From Candidatus Methanophagales archaeon (GTDB lineage: Archaea > Halobacteriota > Syntropharchaeia > Alkanophagales > Methanospirareceae): DNA of 50,604 nt. The DNA is taken from positions 1-50,604 of the forward strand of contig WSZT01000036.1 of the NCBI GenBank assembly GCA_013139985.1, written 5' to 3'. The notes under the pieces are model-generated. The model did no database searches. It had not been told where the DNA came from and was given only the letters and a program-made list of their open reading frames with translations. A program made the position numbers and the translations under genes. This document shows positions 16,772 through 24,193 of this stretch, piece after piece; the first letter of the stretch is position 1; the number at the start of each line of letters is the position of its first letter.

Positions 16772-17725
16772 TCAACGGTGCTTTGTATTTAGGGGAGAAA
16801 ACTTCCTTATCGCCTCTTCCAGTTCCTGACGATATTCTAAATCGTCACGTTCGACCTCTCGAAGTATTTCTTCCCTTGTCTTCGATTTAGAAAGAGAAAG
16901 CCATGTGATTCTATCCTCTTCCTGGTCCTTTATGGTTCTTCTCCTGGAGCTGAGGTCAGGGTAAACGGTTATCCATGTTTCTTGTGGTGGTGGAGTAGGA
17001 TATTCACGATAGCAGCTCCTGCTAATTATAGCATTAGGAAGGTACTCAGCAGCGATTTTGTACGCTCGTTCCATATCTTCTATTGTTGGACGCTCTGTCA
17101 CACGCTCAAACGCGAAGGTAGGCGCAAATGGGTTTATCCTGAATTTTATGTTGCTATTCACGTCAGAAAGGAAAATAGCTATCTGTTCTATCTCCTCCAC
17201 GTCCACAATACCGGGCATATACACCGTTTGTATTAGCAGTTCCACCCCTGTATCGTTTAACATTCTCACGGCATTTAATACCGGTTTGTTCGACTTGCCG
17301 GTATACCATATATGGATTTCATCCGAGAAAGCTTTAATGTCTATATGGGCTTCTGTTAAACCCGCCTCCTTCAACTCGGCTGCATAATTACTATTTCCTT
17401 CCCGTCCTATCTCATAACCATTGGACATTAAAATAATCTCCTCAAATCCTTTTTCCTTCAAACCTTTTACGAGCGTCAGGAGAAATTCCTTGTCGAGTGT
17501 GGGTTCGCCACCGGTAATCATCGCTTTGGTAGGCAGCTTACCATAGTGTTTGAGGCATGCCTGTTCAGCGCGCTTTAGCGTCTCCTCCGGACTGAGCAAG
17601 GTCCCGCCGCCATCGCGTGCCGGTCGGAAACAGCCGCGGCAGCGGAAGTCACAGCCGGTGAGCATGAACCAGATGCGGGGTTCTATATCAGAAAGCGTAA
17701 AATATTGTATGTTCCTTTTGCCCAT
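16772..17725 (-). CDS. Radical SAM protein of unknown substrate
   Basis: A 317-residue radical SAM enzyme with cluster motif CDFRCRGC near residue 25 and the SAM-binding MITGGEPTLD. The N-terminal half resembles activating-enzyme or elongator-type radical SAM proteins. No second Fe-S cluster, SPASM or methylthiotransferase domain is evident; one Cys occurs in ISRSCYREYP. The C terminus is a charged helix. It converges on ycaO with a hairpin-heptad repeat between them. nrdG is already present elsewhere, so a separate target is likely. Possible roles include MCR or F430 modification, on context alone. Confidence 0.75.
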   Translation of the reverse strand: MGKRNIQYFTLSDIEPRIWFMLTGCDFRCRGCFRPARDGGGTLLSPEETLKRAEQACLKHYGKLPTKAMITGGEPTLDKEFLLTLVKGLKEKGFEEIILMSNGYEIGREGNSNYAAELKEAGLTEAHIDIKAFSDEIHIWYTGKSNKPVLNAVRMLNDTGVELLIQTVYMPGIVDVEEIEQIAIFLSDVNSNIKFRINPFAPTFAFERVTERPTIEDMERAYKIAAEYLPNAIISRSCYREYPTPPPQETWITVYPDLSSRRRTIKDQEEDRITWLSLSKSKTREEILREVERDDLEYRQELEEAIRKFSPLNTKHR

Positions 17726-17849
17726 TTTTTCTCTTAATTATTATATTGGCTACTAATTAATATTAAAAGATTAGAAATCTCGTATTTGTGATGAAACTAT
17801 ACCTTTTTTATGCTTTGCACACAAACAAGAAATAGGTGAAAAAAAAAAT

Positions 17850-18254
17850 ATGGTAAAAATCACAGAAGAAGTGAAAGAGCTAGTAGGTAAATCAAAGGGT
17901 TTTGCTGTCGCTACCGCTACCAAAGAAGGAGAGCCAAATGTGGTGCCGCTTGCATTTGGGAAAGTTCTATCAGAGACGGAAGTGCTGCTGATGGATGTCT
18001 TTATGAAAAAGACGGAAGAGAATATAAAGACAAATCCCAGGGTGGCTATTTCTGTCTGGGATATGGAGACTTATACAGGCTATCAGTTTAAAGGTAGTGC
18101 TCGGATAGAAACGTCGGGAAGCGTCTTTGACGATGGCGTTAATATGGTGAAAGCAATGATGCCCTCGCTTAACCCAAAAGCTGCGGTTGTCGTTACGGTG
18201 GACTCCATCTATGTGACTTCTCCGGGACCCGATTTGGGTAAAAAGGTAGAATAG
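17850..18254 (+). CDS. Pyridoxamine 5'-phosphate oxidase-fold / flavin-binding protein
   Basis: A 134-residue split-barrel protein (VKELVGKSKGFAVATATKEGEPNVVPLAFGKV...NIKTNPRVAISVWD) typical of the small PNPOx-like flavin- or F420-binding family in archaea. Members bind FMN or F420 and act as reductases, or have no known activity. A ggtga ribosome-binding site precedes the ATG. It is followed 58 bp later by an exported rhodanese in the same direction. The substrate is unknown. Confidence 0.75.
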   Translation: MVKITEEVKELVGKSKGFAVATATKEGEPNVVPLAFGKVLSETEVLLMDVFMKKTEENIKTNPRVAISVWDMETYTGYQFKGSARIETSGSVFDDGVNMVKAMMPSLNPKAAVVVTVDSIYVTSPGPDLGKKVE

Positions 18255-18312
18255 AAGAAATTGTAGTGAAACAGTTATTAATATTAATAGAATACAAAAA
18301 ATCGGTGACAAA

Positions 18313-19797
18313 ATGCAAAGAAAGGTAGAAGAAAAGAAGACATTTATGCTTTTAGTGGTGGCGGGTATAGTGCTATTAACCGTAACGATAGGAACAGTGG
18401 CAGGGGCTGGATCTTCGAGTGGGGGCAGCGAGTGTCCTACTTGCAATTTTGAGCCTACTTATGACTTCTTGATGGGTGACGATGGAACCACCTGCTCTTC
18501 CTGTGGTGGTCAACGCCTGTCTGATTCTTTGAATCTTTTTTCTGATGATATTCCTATTCATCCTACAAATTGTGACTATGAGAATCCAGGCCTCATTGTT
18601 TATATGGACGATCTTAGAAATAACAGTGATCCAAATGTTGTGATCGCGGATGTTCGCACTCCTGAGCAATATGCGGAGGGGCACATTCCGGGTGCAATAA
18701 ATTTGGATTGGGCTAATTTCAGAAAGGGAAAAGGCGTTTTTATCGGAGTTGAAAATGCAACGAGGATTTTAGGTGAGCAGGGAATAAATGAGGAGAATGA
18801 AATAATCGTGTATTGCAGTAGTGCTATGGGTACGCAATGCCCGGCATCTTATTATGTCTTCTGGATGCTCGAATACCTCGGGCATGAGCACGTTTCGGTC
18901 CTGGATGGTGGGTTCAATGCATGGAGCCCTGCGTATGGATACACGCAGAACGAGACGACACGAGCTCCTACTACGTATACAGCCACTGTGGTGGACGAGA
19001 GGTTTGCCGATACAGAGTGGGTTCAAAATAATCTTAATAACTCGGCGGTTCAGATAGTGGATGCAAGAACGACAGAAGACTACAAGGCGGGTCATATCGA
19101 AGGTGCAATAAACATAAACTACGAAAATCTGTTTAGAGATGGGGACCGGTTGAGAGGAGCGGATGGACTGAGGTTGTTTTTATCGCCTGTCGTGATCCCC
19201 GGATTGGATAAAAAGAAGGATACAGTTGTGTATTGCCAATCAGGAGCGAGCGCGTCATTCTTGTATCTCGCATTGCGAATGATGGGTTATCAAGTGCGGA
19301 ATTATGACGGGTCATGGAACGTATGGTGTGAAACACATCCTGAGCTAACGATACCGATTTCAAATGTGAGTGTAAATCCGAGTTCTGTATATAAAGGTGG
19401 TACAGTAAGCATATATGCAGATGTAAAAATCAATTCTACTGAAATGAAGGAAGAGGCAACGGGCACCTCGCTTAATCCAAGTGGACGTAATCTACCATAT
19501 ATTCCCGGTGCAGGTTGCGCTTATTGTAGTGGCGCATCTGCTGTCCCGACATCCTCTACATCCACCGGTACTTCTTTTGTCCGTGGATACATATATGATG
19601 GCAATGGAACCAATGTTAAGATTGTCATTATGCAGACTGATGATAGCGGTGATAGGCGATATCTGGGTGAATGGGAGACAGACTCCGCAGAAGAGGGAAT
19701 TTACCACGTGGATATTGTAGCATCGGATGGAGTATTAAGGGCAAAGGAAAAGGATGCGGCAACGTTTGAAGTGGTGTCAGATACTGCGGGTCCCTAA
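18313..19797 (+). CDS. Exported protein with two rhodanese domains
   Basis: A 494-residue protein with an N-terminal hydrophobic segment (FMLLVVAGIVLLTVTIGTVAGAG) acting as signal peptide or anchor, then a CPTC pair and CSSCGG. Two rhodanese domains follow with active-site loops CSSAMGTQC (residues about 175) and CQSGASA (about 300), each preceded by DVRTPEQYAEGHIPGAI or DARTTEDYKAGHIEGAI. The C-terminal region (about 350-490) looks beta-sandwich-like. Rhodaneses transfer sulfane sulfur, here outside the cytoplasmic membrane. The gene ends 13 bp before the second U32 paralogue, so the two may be cotranscribed. Confidence 0.85.
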   Translation: MQRKVEEKKTFMLLVVAGIVLLTVTIGTVAGAGSSSGGSECPTCNFEPTYDFLMGDDGTTCSSCGGQRLSDSLNLFSDDIPIHPTNCDYENPGLIVYMDDLRNNSDPNVVIADVRTPEQYAEGHIPGAINLDWANFRKGKGVFIGVENATRILGEQGINEENEIIVYCSSAMGTQCPASYYVFWMLEYLGHEHVSVLDGGFNAWSPAYGYTQNETTRAPTTYTATVVDERFADTEWVQNNLNNSAVQIVDARTTEDYKAGHIEGAININYENLFRDGDRLRGADGLRLFLSPVVIPGLDKKKDTVVYCQSGASASFLYLALRMMGYQVRNYDGSWNVWCETHPELTIPISNVSVNPSSVYKGGTVSIYADVKINSTEMKEEATGTSLNPSGRNLPYIPGAGCAYCSGASAVPTSSTSTGTSFVRGYIYDGNGTNVKIVIMQTDDSGDRRYLGEWETDSAEEGIYHVDIVASDGVLRAKEKDAATFEVVSDTAGP

Positions 19798-19810
19798 TAT
19801 TAGAAAGAAA

Positions 19811-20812
19811 ATGCGATTAATAGTTCCACATCCGGGGCATTTTGAAGCGTTGAAGGAGATAATAGCGGTCAAAGAGGCGGAGGGCTTGAAGGAAGTAGAC
19901 GAGGTTTTTATGGGCGGATCTCCGGATGTGATGGGTAGTGGACGAGGAGTGCTACATGCACCGCTTATTGAAGAGATAAAGGAACAGACCGAATATGCGC
20001 ATCAACATGGCATAAAGATGAATGTGGTGATGAACTCAACATGTACAGGCGGGCATCACCTGACGTTCGAGGGCTATAAGATGTTTGAGTGGTACTTTGG
20101 GGAACTGAACAAAGCGGGTGTTGATGCAGTTACGATGGCAGAGCCATACTTGGTGGAGTTACTTCGTGAATTCCCAATGAAGATAGTTGTATCAGTTTTA
20201 TCGTATGTTGATGCGCCACAGCGAGCGAAATTCTTTGAAGACCTCGGCGCTGATGTGATAACCGTGGACACGAACATAAACCGGCACTTTGATCTGTTAG
20301 AGGGGATAGTAAAGGCGGTGAACTGTGACGTACGGATAATAGTGAATGAAGGCTGCCTATATAAATGCCCGTTTAGATACTCGCATTACAATCTCGCCTC
20401 GCATCTTAGTAGTTTAAACCAGCCTCAGTCTCCGCTATTTGCGCCCGACTATTATTTTGACAAGTGCATAGCCATCCGTCTGAGGAATCCGACACAGATG
20501 ATAAAGTCCGGATGGATAAGACCAGAGGACGTAAAGGAATACGAAGCAATAGGTATTGCGGACATCAAGCTTTCCGGTAGGACAAAGGCAGTGAATTGGA
20601 TAATAAATTGTATGCGGGTATATTCCAAGAGGTCGTACAAGGGTAACCTGCTTGAACTTCTTGATTGTCCTCAGATGCTCAGGTACATGTTTTACATAGA
20701 CAATGAGAAGCTTGCGGGTGGTATAGAGCACTGGAAGAGCTGCAAGAAGATATGTAATGAATGTGGCTATTGTGATACACTAACAAAGGACGCAGTAACC
20801 ATTTTAAAATGA
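19811..20812 (+). CDS. Peptidase U32-family Fe-S protein, paralogue 2
   Basis: The track extends this ORF back into the rhodanese gene (19754), but the ATG at 19811 gives MRLIVPHPGHFEALKEII, matching the N terminus of the paralogue at 2773. I use it (333 residues). The cysteine set is the same: NEGCLYKCPFRYSHYN, FDKC and C-terminal CKKICNECGYC. U32 relatives with Fe-S clusters carry out oxygen-independent hydroxylations. It lies 1.2 kb upstream of mcrBGA and directly after an exported rhodanese. The two paralogues are alignable end to end, so they arose by duplication. Confidence 0.85.
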   Translation: MRLIVPHPGHFEALKEIIAVKEAEGLKEVDEVFMGGSPDVMGSGRGVLHAPLIEEIKEQTEYAHQHGIKMNVVMNSTCTGGHHLTFEGYKMFEWYFGELNKAGVDAVTMAEPYLVELLREFPMKIVVSVLSYVDAPQRAKFFEDLGADVITVDTNINRHFDLLEGIVKAVNCDVRIIVNEGCLYKCPFRYSHYNLASHLSSLNQPQSPLFAPDYYFDKCIAIRLRNPTQMIKSGWIRPEDVKEYEAIGIADIKLSGRTKAVNWIINCMRVYSKRSYKGNLLELLDCPQMLRYMFYIDNEKLAGGIEHWKSCKKICNECGYCDTLTKDAVTILK

Positions 20813-20869
20813 GAATCGAAGAAAACAATTATGCTTTCTTGAATCTGACATATATATGTCCACGAGGCA

Positions 20870-21433
20870 TTGAGTATTAACTATGCTATGACTTTATTGG
20901 AGAATGAAGCCAAACTGGTGAAGAGGTTGTGTGCGCGAATTTTAGAGGCAGAAGAAGAAAAGCGAAAGATACTGGATCTTGGGTGTGGCAGTGGAAAACT
21001 CGCAGTATATTTGAGTGAAGAGACGGGATATGATGTTACCGGGGTAGATCCCAGCCGCGAGCGAATAGAAAAAGCACGAGAGAAATCGTCTTCTGTCACC
21101 TTTGAGGTTCAGCCTGCGGATGAGACGGCTTTTGCGGATAGCACATTTGATGTAGTCGTATCGCTAAAGTCATGGCATGAAATGGTCAATCCAAAAGCGG
21201 CATTACGAGAATCCATGCGGCTACTTACAGAAGGCGGGAAGATATATATTATCGACTGGGTAGGCGGTGTCGGGCATACGAAGAAGTATTTCACAATGGA
21301 GACTAGAGCACATGCGAAGAAGTATTTCACGATGGAACGTCTAAGGGAAATGCTTTCAGAAGCAGGATTTACCTATATAAGAATTGAACTTAATATTGAG
21401 GGTGAATTGATGTTGGCGGAAGGACAGAAGTAA
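20870..21433 (+). CDS. Class I SAM-dependent methyltransferase (MerR/UbiE-like)
   Basis: A 187-residue methyltransferase with motif I LDLGCGSGKLAVYLSEE, acidic VDPSRERIEKARE and the motif FDVVVSLKSWHEM. The substrate is unknown. The start is uncertain: the track uses TTG at 20870 with gagg only two bases upstream, while an ATG at 20888 lacks a good ribosome-binding site. An unusual internal direct repeat encodes KKYFTME twice (21278-21336), apparently a recent tandem duplication that lengthens the substrate-side loop. It is the last gene before the mcr leader. Confidence 0.7.
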   Translation: MSINYAMTLLENEAKLVKRLCARILEAEEEKRKILDLGCGSGKLAVYLSEETGYDVTGVDPSRERIEKAREKSSSVTFEVQPADETAFADSTFDVVVSLKSWHEMVNPKAALRESMRLLTEGGKIYIIDWVGGVGHTKKYFTMETRAHAKKYFTMERLREMLSEAGFTYIRIELNIEGELMLAEGQK

Positions 21434-21449
21434 ATGCAAAATGCAAAAT
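21433..21449 (+). repeat. Heptad repeat, minimal copy 3
   Basis: Two aatgcaa units follow the methyltransferase stop codon. They match the heptads of the composite elements at 12952 and 16703 but have no hairpin. Confidence 0.4.
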
Positions 21450-21542
21450 ATCCATCTTATCGCGCGGCCAAAAATAGCGAGTCACAGGGTTTTCCTTTTG
21501 GCTCTTCGCTGCTTCGCCACATCCGCCCCTCATCTTGCTCGC

Positions 21543-21555
21543 CTTTTTATATTTT
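21543..21555 (+). promoter_or_regulatory. TATA box of a possible small gene
   Basis: The sequence ctttttatatttt is centred about 23 bp before the ATG at 21572, the geometry of a leaderless archaeal transcript. Confidence 0.4.
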
Positions 21556-21571
21556 GTAATCTAAGTGCACA

Positions 21572-21736
21572 ATGGAAGAGGTATTAGAGATGTATTTCGG
21601 GAGACCCAAACACGAGCAAAAAGTATCTTTTTGGATATATTTAGTGCAAGCATTATTTGTGCAGTTGAATAAAGCCCCATATAAAACTTTCGGAATTCAG
21701 CACCAAATTAACAAATTCGATGCCACGGGATATTAA
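21572..21736 (+). CDS. Possible small protein upstream of mcr (54 aa)
   Basis: An ATG-started 54-codon ORF (MEEVLEMYFGRPKHEQ... ending KFDATGY), below the track cutoff. A good TATA box sits 23 bp upstream with no ribosome-binding site, consistent with leaderless expression. The middle (VSFWIYLVQALFVQL) is hydrophobic and amphipathic. I do not recognise it. It could be a real small protein, a leader-type ORF or a gene fragment. Confidence 0.35.
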   Translation: MEEVLEMYFGRPKHEQKVSFWIYLVQALFVQLNKAPYKTFGIQHQINKFDATGY

Positions 21737-21943
21737 TCAATTACAAACTCCGCTATATGTGCCTCTATTAACTGATACGGGCTGCAGAATGCATGCACGT
21801 CCATTATTTGGGGCCATTACAATTAGATGTGAGTGTATACCACCCACACTTTTTATTAAATTGTCATAACAGGTATGAACAATCGTTAAGTCTGTACGAC
21901 TCCATTCCGGTGGGCATCTCAATTTTGGAAGCGCGAAAAATAT

Positions 21944-21960
21944 CGAAAAGCTTTTATGTA
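21944..21960 (+). promoter_or_regulatory. mcrBGA promoter (BRE + TATA)
   Basis: The sequence cgaaaagcttttatgta combines a purine-rich BRE and a TATA box. It would give transcription from about 21980 and a leader of roughly 50 nt before the mcrB ATG at 22034. An aaggagga ribosome-binding site lies at 22018-22025. Confidence 0.6.
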
Positions 21961-21962
21961 TA

Positions 21963-22004
21963 GGTACAGTATGTACCCATGTGTACTCTATGATGTGTAG
22001 AGTA
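21963..22004 (+). promoter_or_regulatory. Paired inverted repeats in the mcr leader
   Basis: GGTAC-agtat-GTACC (21963-21977) lies just downstream of the TATA box, where a regulator could block initiation. TACTCTA-tgatgtg-TAGAGTA (21984-22004) follows and could form an RNA hairpin near the 5' end of the message. Both inverted repeats are perfect. Confidence 0.5.
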
Positions 22005-22033
22005 AACGAAATAAGTAAGGAGGAAAAAAAAAT

Positions 22034-23329
22034 ATGGCAGACGAGATAGATTTATATGATGACAGAGGTAGCGTATTAGCGAAGGGCGTACCACTAGATG
22101 CGATCAGTCCGTTGAAGAATGCTGCGATAAAGAAGATTATCAGCATGACCATTCGGACAGGTGCGGTTGACATGGCGGGCCTGGACAAGAAGTTGAAGAC
22201 AGGGGCAATAGCCGGAAGAGGTATGGTAATCCGGGGCGTAGGAAGAGACATCCCTGTACTAGACAAGGTGAACGAGATAGCGAAATCCGTAGAGGACATG
22301 CTGCGTGTTGAACCAGGCGATGACACGAAAGTCGAGTTAATCGCAGGTGGAAAGCGGATGTTGACGCAGGTGCCAACGGCAAGGATCCTATCCGATTACT
22401 CCGTAGGTCTAACAGCGGCAATGGGTGCGCTGACGCACGCGATAATAGACGTATGCGACGTGAGTATGTGGGATGCACCGTATGTGCATGCAGCAGTATG
22501 GGGAATGTACCCCCAGAATCCAGACCCGGCAGATGGAGCAGTAAAGATGCTCGTGGATATACCGATGAAGAATGAGGGTCCGGGATTTACGCTGAGGAAC
22601 ATACCTGTGAACCACTTAGCGGCGACAGTGCGGAAGAGAGCGATTCAGGGTTCTGCATTAACCATGATCCTGGAAGAGGCAGCGCAGTTTGAGATGGGTA
22701 ACTGCATGGGACCCCATGAGCGTGGGCATCTTCTGGACCTGGCGTATGAGGGACTGAATGCGAACAACCTATTGTACAACCTGATAAAGGATAACGGAAA
22801 GGGTACACTGGCCGATGTTGTGTATGGCCTGGTGGAGAAAGCAAAAGAAGACGGCGTGATAAAACCTAAGAAGAAGCTGGGATCCGGGTACATGGTTTAT
22901 GAGGCACCAGATCCACAGTTGTGGAATGCATATGCATCTGCGGGACTGCTTGCAGCGGTATGCGTGAATTGCGGTGCGATGCGTGCAGGTCAATCAGTAC
23001 CAGGATGTATCATGTATTTCAACGTGCTGCTGGAGCATGAGACCGGTATGCCTGGAGTGGATCATGGAATGGCACAAGGTGCTTCTGTATCGAGTTCGTT
23101 CTTTTCGCACTCGATCTATGGAGGCGGAGGACCAGGAGTGTTCTACGGGAACCACATCGTTACGAGGCATCCGAAAGGTCAGTTCATACCATGCTTCTGC
23201 GCTTCGATGTGCTTAGATGCGGACACGATGTACTTCTCACCAGCGAGGACATCTGCGCTGTATGGAGAGGTACTGGGAGCGATACCGGAGTTTGCGGAGC
23301 CGATGAAAGCGGTTGCAGGAGCCGTATAA
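22034..23329 (+). CDS. mcrB: Methyl-coenzyme M reductase beta subunit
   Basis: A 431-residue McrB starting MADEIDLYDDRGSVLAKGVPLDAISPL. The beta subunit helps form the two active-site channels of the alpha2beta2gamma2 enzyme that, in ANME, activates methane with heterodisulfide to give methyl-CoM and CoB. The C-terminal half shows the conserved ASVSSSFFSHSIYGGGGPGVF region lining the channel. The start is fixed by the aaggagga ribosome-binding site. It is first in the operon mcrB-mcrG-mcrA, which lacks the mcrD and mcrC genes usual in methanogens. Confidence 0.97.
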   Translation: MADEIDLYDDRGSVLAKGVPLDAISPLKNAAIKKIISMTIRTGAVDMAGLDKKLKTGAIAGRGMVIRGVGRDIPVLDKVNEIAKSVEDMLRVEPGDDTKVELIAGGKRMLTQVPTARILSDYSVGLTAAMGALTHAIIDVCDVSMWDAPYVHAAVWGMYPQNPDPADGAVKMLVDIPMKNEGPGFTLRNIPVNHLAATVRKRAIQGSALTMILEEAAQFEMGNCMGPHERGHLLDLAYEGLNANNLLYNLIKDNGKGTLADVVYGLVEKAKEDGVIKPKKKLGSGYMVYEAPDPQLWNAYASAGLLAAVCVNCGAMRAGQSVPGCIMYFNVLLEHETGMPGVDHGMAQGASVSSSFFSHSIYGGGGPGVFYGNHIVTRHPKGQFIPCFCASMCLDADTMYFSPARTSALYGEVLGAIPEFAEPMKAVAGAV

Positions 23330-23349
23330 ATAAGGAGGAAAGAAAAAAA

Positions 23350-24192
23350 ATGCCACAATATTGTCAAGGAAAAACACATATAGCTGATACACGAAGAAGA
23401 TACATGAACCCAAACGTCAAGTTAGAGAAGCTGAGAGACATAGCGGAAGAGGACATTGTGAGATTACTTGCACACCGTGCTCCAGGAGAAGAGTACAAGA
23501 GTATTCATCCACCTCTGGAAGAGATGGAAGAGCCGGATTGCGCAGTTCGTCAGATGGTAGAGCCTACAGATGGTGCAAAAGCAGGTGACCGAATAAGATA
23601 CGTGCAGTACACCGATTCGATGTTCTTCTCACCGATAACGCCTTATCTACGTGCACAGTCTGCGTTTAACAGGTATAGAGGTATAGACCCAGGAGTGCTA
23701 TCAGGGAGAACGATCATAGAAGCGAGAGAGAGAGACGTAGAGAAGATAGCCAAGGAAACACTCGATAGTGAGCTCTACGATACTGCAAGGACCGGACTGA
23801 GAGGAAGGACAGTGCACGGGCATGCGGTTCGACTGGATGCGAACGGTATGATGTTCGATGCTCTGCGGAGATGGTCAGTAGATGAGCGCACAAAAGAGGT
23901 TACTTACGTGAAGGACATGATCGGCGGTGCGATGGACAAAGAGGTAGTAATGGGCAAGCCACTGTCAGAAGCAGACTTACTGAAGAGGACGTGCATGTAC
24001 AGGAACGCGCAAGGCGGAGTCTGGCAAGAGGAAGATGATCCGGAGTCAATGGATGTATGTGCAGAGATACACTGGAAGAGAACGGTAGGTGGATTCCAGC
24101 CCTGGAAGAATATATCAGACGTAAAAGGTGGAAAGAAGGACATAGGCGTGAAGAACCTGAAGTTGTTCGTACCAAGAGGAGGAGTATTATAA
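23350..24192 (+). CDS. mcrG: Methyl-coenzyme M reductase gamma subunit
   Basis: The track start (23191) lies inside mcrB. The ATG at 23350, with taaggagga at 23331-23339 upstream, gives the expected N terminus MPQYCQGKTHIADTRRRYMNP and 280 residues. The family segment LLAHRAPGEEYKSIHPPLEE and the channel-lining LRGRTVHGHAVRLDANGMMFD are present. The gamma subunit completes the F430 pocket. It is separated from mcrB by 20 bp and from mcrA by one base. Confidence 0.96.
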   Translation: MPQYCQGKTHIADTRRRYMNPNVKLEKLRDIAEEDIVRLLAHRAPGEEYKSIHPPLEEMEEPDCAVRQMVEPTDGAKAGDRIRYVQYTDSMFFSPITPYLRAQSAFNRYRGIDPGVLSGRTIIEARERDVEKIAKETLDSELYDTARTGLRGRTVHGHAVRLDANGMMFDALRRWSVDERTKEVTYVKDMIGGAMDKEVVMGKPLSEADLLKRTCMYRNAQGGVWQEEDDPESMDVCAEIHWKRTVGGFQPWKNISDVKGGKKDIGVKNLKLFVPRGGVL

Positions 24193-24193
24193 A

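Larger units (their letters stand above)
21434..22033. other. 600-bp region upstream of mcrBGA
   Basis: This stretch has no track-level gene I accept. It holds the heptad remnant, a TATA box with a 54-codon ORF (21572-21736), an unexplained 200-bp segment, and then the mcr promoter and leader with two inverted repeats. The track ORF on the minus strand (21737-21922) lacks recognisable features and I regard it as spurious. Confidence 0.5.

Noticed and set aside
16772-17725. Radical SAM protein as the F430 methylthiotransferase
   Set aside because: No N-terminal second Fe-S cluster domain or TRAM domain typical of methylthiotransferases is visible, so I kept only a general radical SAM call.
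21737-21922. Minus-strand 61-aa ORF upstream of mcr
   Set aside because: No ribosome-binding site, promoter or recognisable motif, and the region overlaps the unassigned mcr upstream sequence. I treat it as spurious.
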